Source: Streptomyces sp. NRRL S-118
Lineage (GTDB): Bacteria; Actinomycetota; Actinomycetes; Streptomycetales; Streptomycetaceae
Length of the DNA stretch: 64,000 bases
NCBI RefSeq assembly: GCF_000716335.1
Contig: NZ_KL591022.1
Location: 54,752-118,751, forward strand
Reading direction: 5' to 3'
Below the pieces are notes generated by a model. The model was not told the origin of the DNA. It saw nothing but the letters and a program-made list of their open reading frames with translations, and searched no databases. Below, piece by piece: positions 1 through 6,698 of the stretch. The position numbers and the translations under genes are program-made. Within the stretch, counting starts at the first letter, position 1. Each line of letters begins with the position of its first letter.

Positions 1-2
1 GG

Positions 3-1928
3 ACCGCCGACCGGGTCGACGAGTACCTCCAGCAGTACCGGACCGAGCACCGGGTCTCGAAGATCTGGGGGTCCCGCGAACGCATCGTCGTCGGTCTCAC
101 GGGCGGCCCCGAGGGCCGCACCCTCATCCGCCGGGCCGCCCGGCTGGCGGAGAAGGGCGCGGGCGGAGAGGTCCTCGCCGTCTACATCGCCCGCAGCGAC
201 GGCCTGACAGCCGCCTCGCCCAAGGAACTCGCGGTCCAGCGCACCTTGGTCGAGGACCTGGGCGGCACCTTCCACCACGTCATAGGCGACGACGTGCCCA
301 CGGCGCTGCTCGAATTCGCGCGCGGCGTCAACGCCACTCAGATCGTCCTGGGCGTCAGCCGCCGGCGCACCTGGCAGTACATCTTCGGGCCGGGCGTCAG
401 CGCCGTCGTCGCCCGAGACTCCGGCCCCGACCTCGACGTCCACATCGTCACCCACGACGAGGCCGCCAAGGGCCGTCGCCTGCCCACCGCCCGCACCACG
501 CGGCTCGGCCGCTCCCGCACCATCCGGGGGTGGCTGACCGGCCTGGCAGGACCGGTGCTGCTCAGCCTGCTGCTCACCCACGTCGACGCCGATCTGGGTC
601 TGGCCAACGACGTGCTGCTGTTCCTGTCCTTCACCGTGGCCTCCGCCATGCTCGGCGGCTTGCTCCCGGCGCTGGCATCGGCGGCCGTCGGCTCGCTGCT
701 GCTCAACTGGTTCTTCACGCCCCCTGTCCACGAGCTGACCATCGCCGACCCGAGGAACCTGGTGGCCCTCCTGATCTTCGTAGGGGTGGCGATCTCCGTT
801 GCCTCCGTGGTCGACCTCGCCGCTCGCCGGACCCAACAGGCCGCCCGGCTGCGCGCCGAGTCCGAGACGCTGTCCTTCCTGGCCGGCACCATTCTGCGCG
901 GAGAGTCGAGCCTGGACGCCCTGCTGGAGCGGGTCCGCGAGACGTTCTCCATGGAGTCGGTGGCGCTGCTGGAGCGGGGGAGCGACGTCGAACCGTGGGA
1001 TTGCGCCGGCAGCGTCGGCCCCCACCCGGCCGCTCGGCCCGAGGACGCCGACGTCGACATGCCGGTCGGCGACCGCATGTCCCTCGCGCTGTCCGGGCGG
1101 GCGCTGCCCGCCGAGGACCGCCGGGTGCTGGGCGCCTTCGCCGCCCAGGCCGCCGTCGTACTGGACCGGCAGCGGCTGGTCGGTGAGGCCGAGGAGGCGC
1201 GCAAGCTCGCCGAGGGCAACAAGATCCGTACGTCGCTGCTGGCGGCCGTCAGCCATGACCTGCGTACGCCCCTGGCCGCCATCAAGGCCGCGGTCACCTC
1301 GCTGCGCTCCGACGACGTCGATTGGTCCGAGGAGGACCAGGCGGAGCTGCTGGAAAGCATCGAGGTCGGCACGGACCGCCTCGACCACTTGGTCGGCAAC
1401 CTCCTCGACATGTCCCGCCTGGAGACGGGCACGGTCACCCCGCTGATCCGCGAGACGGATCTGGACGAAGTCGTGCCGATGGCGCTGGGCGGCGTACCGG
1501 AGGGCAGCGTCGAGCTCGACATTCCCGAATCGCTCCCCATGGTCGCCGTCGACCGCGGACTGCTGGAGCGTACGGTCGCCAACATCGTCGAGAACGCCGT
1601 CAAGTACAGCCCCGACGGCACGCCGGTCCTGGTGTCGGCCAGCGCCATCGCCGACCGCGTCGAACTCCGCGTCATCGATCGCGGCCCCGGCGTCCCCGAC
1701 GAGGCGAAGGACCGTATCTTCGCGCCCTTCCAGCGCTACGGCGACGCCCCGGGCGGCGCCGGAGTCGGTCTCGGTCTCGCCGTGGCCCGCGGCTTCGCCG
1801 AGGCCGTCGGAGGCACCCTGAGCGCCGAGGACACCCCCGGCGGCGGCCTGACGATGGTCCTGACCCTCCGACCGGCTACCGGCCATCCGCCGACGAGCCC
1901 CGACCTCCCGGCGACCGTCACCACCTGA
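3..1928 (+). CDS. kdpD: Osmosensitive K+ channel sensor histidine kinase KdpD (5' end outside window)
   Basis: This is the C-terminal three quarters of KdpD, the membrane kinase that senses K+ limitation or osmotic stress and phosphorylates KdpE to switch on the Kdp K+-ATPase. The frame is open from base 3, so the true start lies upstream. Visible in order are a universal-stress-protein-like cytoplasmic domain, a DUF4118 four-helix membrane block (about 530-830), a GAF-like stretch, a HisKA box SHDLRTPLA with the acceptor His codon at 1254-1256, and a HATPase with N box (NIVENAVKYS) and G boxes. No kdpE follows downstream; it and kdpFABC may lie to the left. Confidence 0.93.
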   Translation, partial: TADRVDEYLQQYRTEHRVSKIWGSRERIVVGLTGGPEGRTLIRRAARLAEKGAGGEVLAVYIARSDGLTAASPKELAVQRTLVEDLGGTFHHVIGDDVPTALLEFARGVNATQIVLGVSRRRTWQYIFGPGVSAVVARDSGPDLDVHIVTHDEAAKGRRLPTARTTRLGRSRTIRGWLTGLAGPVLLSLLLTHVDADLGLANDVLLFLSFTVASAMLGGLLPALASAAVGSLLLNWFFTPPVHELTIADPRNLVALLIFVGVAISVASVVDLAARRTQQAARLRAESETLSFLAGTILRGESSLDALLERVRETFSMESVALLERGSDVEPWDCAGSVGPHPAARPEDADVDMPVGDRMSLALSGRALPAEDRRVLGAFAAQAAVVLDRQRLVGEAEEARKLAEGNKIRTSLLAAVSHDLRTPLAAIKAAVTSLRSDDVDWSEEDQAELLESIEVGTDRLDHLVGNLLDMSRLETGTVTPLIRETDLDEVVPMALGGVPEGSVELDIPESLPMVAVDRGLLERTVANIVENAVKYSPDGTPVLVSASAIADRVELRVIDRGPGVPDEAKDRIFAPFQRYGDAPGGAGVGLGLAVARGFAEAVGGTLSAEDTPGGGLTMVLTLRPATGHPPTSPDLPATVTT

Positions 1929-1929
1929 A

Positions 1930-2150
1930 GGCCCTGCAAGGGCAGGGACAGCTCGTACGGGTACTCCTCGCCCCCGCGCAGGAAGGTGAAGCGCACCGTG
2001 AGGGCGCGGGCGTCGAGCGCGTGCCGCCCGGTGACCGTTCCATCGGTGCGGGTGCCGTCCTCGGTCGTACCGAAGGCCCCGCCCCGGTCGGTGTACTCGT
2101 TGCCGAGGCCGTCCTGCGCCTCCGGCATCAGCAGCACCGGCATCTCGTCG
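1930..2150 (-). pseudogene. Fragment of an unrecognised protein-coding gene
   Basis: On the minus strand, bases 2150 to 1930 have strongly GC3-biased codons and a protein-like translation (DEMPVLLMPEAQDGLG, then YTDRGGAFG, then FTFLRGGEEYPYELSLPL). The bias stops abruptly near 2150, where an N-terminal part would be expected. The frame stays open into antisense of kdpD down to 1736, but that part reads as shadow. I do not recognise the family. It looks like the C-terminal remnant of a truncated gene. A short intact gene overlapping the kdpD 3' end is the alternative. Confidence 0.4.
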
Positions 2151-2232
2151 TAAGAACCCCTGACGAAATGGGTTGGCCGCGCACTCCTGGGCAGGGCGAT
2201 GATCTCTGGTACTCGCATATGAAGGAGCATCC

Positions 2233-2661
2233 ATGAGCGACATCGCTCCGACGGAGCTCATCCGTCTCGCCAATGACGAGGGGAACAGCGTCACCGTCAA
2301 CGTCCTGGGGCGCGATCCCCGGTGGAGCGCCGGACTCGAAGCCGAGATCGTGGTCACGACCTCATTCGTGTCCGGCCGTGTCGCCTTGGCGCTCTCCGCC
2401 TCGAAGCTTGAAGACTGGTCCGACGCGCTGAAGAGGCTTGATGCCGGCGAGGATGTCGCCTGGATGGAGATGAGCAGGGGGCCGTCCGTCTTCATTCAGC
2501 TCACCGGTGAGCGTGAGTGCCCAGAAGTGGTGGTCGAGGACGAGTCGGGGTCCATGGTCACCGTGCGGGTTCCCCTCGTTCCGCCGGACGACTGGATTGC
2601 CGACCACCAGAAGCGTCTGCACAGGGTGATCGATCACTGGGTCCCGATGCTGTCAGCGTAG
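2233..2661 (+). CDS. DUF5959 family protein
   Basis: A 142-residue soluble protein resembling the Streptomyces DUF5959 family: the opening LIRLANDEGNSVTVNVLG, then AEIVVTTSFVSGRVALALS, then a Trp-containing DALKRLDAGEDVAW segment. The family's function is unknown; members are small, acidic and often near transposon debris or contact-dependent systems. The ATG is preceded by AAGGAG at good spacing. The gene stands alone between two broken genes (a minus-strand fragment upstream and an IS5-type remnant downstream), so its current partners are unclear. Confidence 0.8.
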   Translation: MSDIAPTELIRLANDEGNSVTVNVLGRDPRWSAGLEAEIVVTTSFVSGRVALALSASKLEDWSDALKRLDAGEDVAWMEMSRGPSVFIQLTGERECPEVVVEDESGSMVTVRVPLVPPDDWIADHQKRLHRVIDHWVPMLSA

Positions 2662-2663
2662 GG

Positions 2664-2993
2664 AGGCAAGCCGCCGCCGGCAGATCAGGGGCGCAGCCCG
2701 GGGTGAGGAGGGCTTCGTGGATGTCGTGGCGGATCTCCCAGCGGATCCGCAGGCGGTGGAACCAGTGCAGATGGGCGAACGCGCGCTCCGCGCCCCGGTG
2801 TTGGCGGCCGAGCCCGGAGCCGTGCTCGGTGCCGCGGCGGGCGATCCGCGGCTTTCACGCCGAGATCCCGGACCGGGCGGCGGTACTTGTCGTGGTCGTA
2901 GCCGCGGTCGGCCGGCACCACGTCCGGACGGCGCCGGGACCGGCCTCGCTTGCCGCGCACGGGCGGCAGCGATTGCAGGAGCGGGGGTGAGGC
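2664..2993 (-). pseudogene. IS5-type transposase C-terminal remnant, frameshifted
   Basis: Reading the minus strand from 2993 gives LLQSLPPVRGKRG, RRRPDVVPADRGYDHDKYRR and DLGVK. After a one-base shift near 2845 it continues as RIARRGTEHGSGLGRQ, then ERAFAHLHWFHRLRIRWEI and RHDIHEALLTPGC. This is the C-terminal half of an IS5/IS1380-like DDE transposase: ADRGYD carries a catalytic Asp and the ERAF...RRLR-like block carries the last Glu. The N-terminal half is absent and no terminal inverted repeats are visible, so it cannot transpose. Confidence 0.8.
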
Positions 2994-3262
2994 CTGCGCA
3001 CAGTCCGAGTACGACCCGCGGGCACCGAAGAAGAACTTCTCCGCACTGCCCGTGCCAGCCGCTCAGAACGGCGACGCCGGCACGCTGCTGGGCCAGTTCT
3101 CCAAGAGGAACCGCATCATCGACGGCATGGACGACGGCTTCTTCGTAAAGATCACCACCTGACACAGTGGGGGGGAGGAGCCGCTTCTCCTCCATCCTCA
3201 GTCAGCGGCCGGCCAGAACTGGACCAGGTGACATCTGCGTGATACGTGACTGCTGTAGTGCG
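2994..3262. other. Non-coding stretch between IS remnant and nucleotidyltransferase
   Basis: No supported gene. A plus-strand reading of about 40 codons ending at 3162 (LGQFSKRNRIIDGMDDGFF and onward) has more even codon use than its surroundings and may be the tail of another decayed gene; I do not recognise it. A run of Gs at 3169-3175 separates it from the convergent neighbour. Confidence 0.3.
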
Positions 3263-3910
3263 TCAGCTCGTTGTCGGCGTTGCGGCCGCCGACGCTGAGT
3301 TCGGCACGTCGAGGCGGTGGACCCACGGGTGATCCCCATACGTGCCGAGGATGGCTTCGGCGAGCCAGATCCTCTGTGCCGGCCCGAGCGTTGGAAGGAC
3401 TGCGGCGAGGTCGGTGTCGTCCTTGGGTCGGGGGTTCTTGGCCTTGTAGTAGAGCTGGACTTCAGGGCGCAGGTAGGGGATGCCGTCCGTGCTGATCGCG
3501 CCCAGCTCCGCCACGGGGCGGTGCACGGCGGTGTCGCGGCGGGACACCCACAGGCCGTCTTGCGCTTCATCCAGCATGATCTGGATGCGCCAGGGCGTGC
3601 CGGGCTCGGGGCGGCACCAGATGTCATGGACGCCCATGGGCAGGTACTCGCCGGGTAGCCACGGACGCAGTTTGCCGGGTGGGTCGGCCGCCCACCACTC
3701 CCATCCGGCGAGTACCTGCTGGGCGGCGTGCTGGTCTTCGCGTAACAGCAGGACGTCGATGTCGTCGTGCGCGCGGACCGCGTGCCCAACGGCGAGTTCG
3801 ATGGCGTGGCCGCCCGCGATCCACCAGGCGCAGCGGGCTCGTGAGAAGAGGTCGGCGACTTCGGCCAGTGGGGCGGGCACCCACGCGGGAGGGTCGGTCG
3901 TCATCGTCAT
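3263..3910 (-). CDS. Aminoglycoside-nucleotidyltransferase-like protein (MNT superfamily)
   Basis: About 215 residues resembling the ANT(2'')/LinB-type nucleotidyltransferase fold, whose members adenylylate small hydroxylated substrates such as aminoglycosides or lincosamides. The N-terminal active site is visible as WWIAGGHAIELAVG followed by HDDIDVLLLRED, with the paired Asp metal ligands in DDID. A later PEVQLYYKAKNPRPKDDTDL matches the family's C-terminal Lys/Asp region. The start is one of two nearby ATGs (3910 or 3904), only bases after the stop of the preceding membrane gene, so translation is probably coupled. Substrate is unknown. It sits between two IS5-type relics, which suggests acquisition. 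Confidence 0.8.
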   Translation of the reverse strand: MTMTTDPPAWVPAPLAEVADLFSRARCAWWIAGGHAIELAVGHAVRAHDDIDVLLLREDQHAAQQVLAGWEWWAADPPGKLRPWLPGEYLPMGVHDIWCRPEPGTPWRIQIMLDEAQDGLWVSRRDTAVHRPVAELGAISTDGIPYLRPEVQLYYKAKNPRPKDDTDLAAVLPTLGPAQRIWLAEAILGTYGDHPWVHRLDVPNSASAAATPTTS

Positions 3911-3911
3911 C

Positions 3912-4295
3912 TCAATTGGTGAGGTGTCGTCGGATGAATGGTGCCGTACCCAGGACAAGTGCGGCGAAGACGGTCAGTCGTTGAAGGCCGGGCTGAGCAG
4001 CGAGGTTGCTGTGCTGGATGCCGTGGACCGCGTACCAGTTGGCGGCGAGGTCGGTCGCCATGATGGCGCAGGCGAGATCGATTCCTCGGCGTTTGCCCCG
4101 GATCAGCAGCACGGCGGCGAGTGTGTCGAACAGCGCCAGCGACGACCAGTAGAGGTTGAGCCACCCAGGTGCCCAGTCGTACGGGTGCAGGCCGTGGCTG
4201 AGGAGGTCGGTGACGTGCGCGGAAGCGCCGACGAAGAGCAGTACGGCTGCGATGACGCAGGCCGACATGACCGCCCGGCGCGGGGTGTGGTGCAT
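3912..4295 (-). CDS. Small integral membrane protein of unknown function
   Basis: About 127 residues with four probable membrane helices: MSACVIAAVLLFVGASAHV, an NLYWSSLALFDTLAAVLLI segment, LACAIMATDLAANWYAV and LTVFAALVLGTAPFI, ending with RRHLTN. No family is recognised; the layout resembles small DoxX-like or hypothetical Streptomyces membrane proteins. The reading frame is open further upstream, but that DNA is a decayed transposase, so I chose the ATG at 4295; a GTG at 4307 is possible. The downstream nucleotidyltransferase starts one base after its stop. Confidence 0.6.
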   Translation of the reverse strand: MHHTPRRAVMSACVIAAVLLFVGASAHVTDLLSHGLHPYDWAPGWLNLYWSSLALFDTLAAVLLIRGKRRGIDLACAIMATDLAANWYAVHGIQHSNLAAQPGLQRLTVFAALVLGTAPFIRRHLTN

Positions 4296-4315
4296 CCATC
4301 CGATCACGCTGGGGA

Positions 4316-4453
4316 TCGTCCCACCTGCGGGTGTCGCCGCTCGATCGTCCAGCGATACCGCCCCAGCCTCGTGGAGGATTCGACGCCTCTGCGGGCGATG
4401 CGGTGGCGGATGCCACGCGAGCGGAGCCAACGGCGCAGGTGGTCGTAGTCGTA
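4316..4453 (-). pseudogene. IS5-family transposase remnant
   Basis: Reading from 4453 downward gives YDHLRRWLRSRGIRHRIAR, RGVESSTRLGRYRW and TIERRHPQVGR. This is the familiar C-terminal part of IS4/IS5-like transposases, including the region before the catalytic Glu (WTIER). Upstream the frame hits a stop within a few codons, and nothing N-terminal survives. It belongs to a different IS subgroup from the remnant at 2664-2993 and lies on the same strand. Confidence 0.75.
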
Positions 4454-4604
4454 TCACCGTCACTCTGGCGGCCTGGGCGGCGGTCGGGAGCGACGGCCGA
4501 CCGAACATGCGCTCGCAGGGTGCTGCGTACGCTTGTGTAGTCGTCGCGGTGGGTGGCGAGAGGGGGTGAAGCCTCCCTCAGTCGCCTGATGATGTGTCAG
4601 AAAA

Positions 4605-4841
4605 GTCGGCAAGTGGTCAGCATGAGTCCTGGAGAACCTGGGAATGCTGCCCGGACACGCGACTCGTTGTAGGGTAGGAAACCGCCCTTGACCTGCATAA
4701 ACGCAGGCAGGGAGCCTAGATCCAGGAGTACCTCGAAGATGCGTACCATGTTCAAGTCCAAGATCTAGCATCTGGGCGTTTGCGCAGGTCAACGCCGTAC
4801 TGCCCGGGTCGAGGTCAGCAAGTGGCCAGCATCGGTCCCGG
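4605..4841 (+). repeat. Two copies of a 28-bp motif, third copy upstream of panD
   Basis: Bases 4605-4632 and 4814-4841 share the consensus GTCRGCAAGTGGYCAGCAT followed by two variable bases and GTCCYGG (24 of 28 positions the same). A more diverged copy is at 10467-10494, about 180 bases upstream of panD. The first copy precedes the panD-leader relic at 4680-4768 in the same orientation, so part of the similarity reflects duplication of the panD upstream region. Confidence 0.6.
4680..4768 (+). pseudogene. Truncated duplicate of the panD leader and first codons
   Basis: The 17 bases ACCGCCCTTGACCTGCA at 4681-4697 are identical to 10621-10637 upstream of panD. A CCTGC/GCAGG hairpin, GGCAGGGAGCC and a near-identical ribosome site follow. 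The duplicated start ATG at 4739 then reads MRTMFKSKI and stops with TAG at 4766, matching the panD beginning [10 protein letters not shown]. Nothing of panD beyond codon 10 remains. This is a relic of a panD copy or of a recombination event copying its control region. Confidence 0.8.
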
Positions 4842-5021
4842 CCGGGCCTCTGGCGTGGGTAAAGGGATCGGGTGCATCCGCCGCCCGGGGCGTGACGCAG
4901 GGGAAGAATCCCCGTCCCTCGGCGGAGAGCAGTCGCATGACCGCTGGAAGGAGCGCATCGCCGGTAGTACCCGGAGGTGAATGGAGCCCTGCCGCGGTGC
5001 TGACCGCTGGGAACTACCGTT
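4769..5021. other. Non-coding region downstream of the panD relic
   Basis: About 250 bases with no convincing gene on either strand: codon bias is weak in all frames and short open frames lack ribosome sites. It contains the second copy of the 28-bp motif at 4814-4841. Confidence 0.4.
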
Positions 5022-5336
5022 GTGTCAGGTGACGTGTCGGTCGACGCGGGCATCCCACTCAACATGGATCGGCCGGGCGCGGCGGCTTGCCTGAACGCTC
5101 CGGCTGCCGAAGCGATGCTTCCGCAGGGGGGACGGCCTCCTGCAGGCCGGTCCGCGGTCGCCTTTCCGGAGCCGGGCCCGTGCGGTGTTCCGTTCTCCGA
5201 TGAGGAGCGCTCGCTCTATGTCCTCGCGGACCTGGGGGCGCGGCCGAGCGCTGAGTCGACACCTGACGCCCTTCACCCCTGTGAGGCGGTCAGGCGCCGT
5301 CTCGCCGAGCTCCTCGATCCGATCGTCAAACGGTGA
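5022..5336 (+). CDS. Hypothetical protein
   Basis: A 104-codon frame from a GTG (or ATG at 5064). The second half looks protein-like (FSDEERSLYVLADLGARP, then EAVRRRLAELLDPIVKR) with an amphipathic C-terminal helix, and GC3 is higher there than in the first half. No domain is recognised, and the ribosome site before 5022 is poor. It may be a real small soluble protein or the end of a decayed gene. Confidence 0.4.
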   Translation: MSGDVSVDAGIPLNMDRPGAAACLNAPAAEAMLPQGGRPPAGRSAVAFPEPGPCGVPFSDEERSLYVLADLGARPSAESTPDALHPCEAVRRRLAELLDPIVKR

Positions 5337-5433
5337 GCACGGCCTGTAGTGGGCCGGCCAGCGGCCGCGAGTGCCACGGCCACCGGTGTGAGGCCCGGAC
5401 GGGCGGGTCACGCCTGGCCAGGAGCCCCCGCCC

Positions 5434-6576
5434 TCAGCTCGAGACGGCCTCGGCCCAGCCGCGGTTGACGGTCTCTCTTGCCTTCTCCGTCTGCGCCTCC
5501 GTCGGAAACGTCGGCGTGCCCTCGACCGTCGGCAGTTTCTCCGCGGCGGCCTTGTCGAGGGTGCCGTCCTTCTCCATGGCGTCCATGAGGACGGGGCGTG
5601 CATAGGCGCCGAGCCGGATGTTCTGGCCCTCCGGGCTGAAGACGTACTCCTGCCACAGACGTGCCGCCGCGGGGTGCGGAGCGTCTTTGTTCACCCCGTT
5701 CGCGTAGTACTGAGCGAAGCTGCCGTCGAAGGGGATGGCGGTCCGCCAGTCGACGTCCGTGCCATTCTCGCGGAATTCGTCGGCGTATCCGAGGTTGAGG
5801 AAGTCCCAGTCGATGCTGATCGGGGTCTGGCCCTTCGCGATCGTGGCCGGGGTGGATTCGACCGGGATGAAGTTGCCGTTCTCGCTGAGCTCGGCGAAGA
5901 AGTCGATGCCGGGCTGGACGTCGTCGAAGGAACCCCCGTTCGCCAGGGCCGCCGCGTAGACCCCGGCGAAGGCGGAGCCGGACTTGGTGGGGTTGCCGTT
6001 GAGCGCGACCTTGCCTTTGTACTCGGGCTTGCGCAGGTCGGCGAAGGTCGCGGGGCAGGTCTTGACACGCTTGGCGTCACAGCCGATCGAGACGTAACCG
6101 CCGTAGTTGTTGTACCAGCGGGCCCGGTCGTCCTTCTGTTCCTTGGGGATCTCGTCGTACGCGGCGACCTTGTACGGAGCGAGCAGGCCCTGCCGTGCCG
6201 CGGACTGCGCGAACGAGCCCCCCACGTCGATCACATCGGGGGCGCGGCCTTCGCCCCTGTGCTCCTTCAGGGCGTTGATCTCGTCCTGGCTGGTACCTTC
6301 CGGGTTCTCCACGATGACCTTGATCCCGTACTTCTTCTCGAAGCCGTCGATCAGTGCGCCGTAGTTGGCCCAGTCGCTCGGGAGCGCGATCGTGTTGAGC
6401 GAGCCCTCTTTCTTCGCTTTTGTGGTCAGTGCTGCCATGCCGCCGGCGTCCGCGGCGGAGGTGGCCACCGCGGGTGCCCTGGGCGCGGTGGTGGGCTTGT
6501 CTCCGCAGGCGCCGAGGGGCGCTGCGAGGACCAGGCAGGCGGCGACGAAGGCTGTCCGGAGACGAGGTGCGGGCAC
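5434..6576 (-). CDS. ABC transporter substrate-binding lipoprotein (PotD/AfuA-like)
   Basis: A 380-residue extracytoplasmic binding protein. It starts with a signal peptide and lipobox (LVLAAPLGAC, lipidated Cys about residue 22), then a Thr/Ala linker and a type-2 periplasmic binding fold: LNTIALPSDWANYGALID, GIKVIVENPEGTSQDE, RAPDVIDVG, PISIDWDFLNLGY and FDGSFAQYYANG. The combination resembles binding proteins for spermidine/putrescine, Fe3+ or phosphonates; the ligand cannot be fixed. The GTG at 6576 has GGAG five bases upstream. No permease or ATPase gene is adjacent, so its transporter must be encoded elsewhere. Confidence 0.85.
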   Translation of the reverse strand: MPAPRLRTAFVAACLVLAAPLGACGDKPTTAPRAPAVATSAADAGGMAALTTKAKKEGSLNTIALPSDWANYGALIDGFEKKYGIKVIVENPEGTSQDEINALKEHRGEGRAPDVIDVGGSFAQSAARQGLLAPYKVAAYDEIPKEQKDDRARWYNNYGGYVSIGCDAKRVKTCPATFADLRKPEYKGKVALNGNPTKSGSAFAGVYAAALANGGSFDDVQPGIDFFAELSENGNFIPVESTPATIAKGQTPISIDWDFLNLGYADEFRENGTDVDWRTAIPFDGSFAQYYANGVNKDAPHPAAARLWQEYVFSPEGQNIRLGAYARPVLMDAMEKDGTLDKAAAEKLPTVEGTPTFPTEAQTEKARETVNRGWAEAVSS

Positions 6577-6698
6577 AAAGGCTCCATAACGGGCGGTCGC
6601 GTACTGATCGAGGCCAGCGTACGTTCGGCGGCCTCGGCAGCGCAGTCCCAGACGGTGGTGTCCGCTGTCTTCCCTGCGGCTGCCGTACCGGCGCGTTC

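Noticed and set aside
4739..4768. Mini-frame MRTMFKSKI as a regulatory upstream peptide
   Set aside because: It duplicates the first codons of panD and has no gene directly after it, so it is better explained as a relic.
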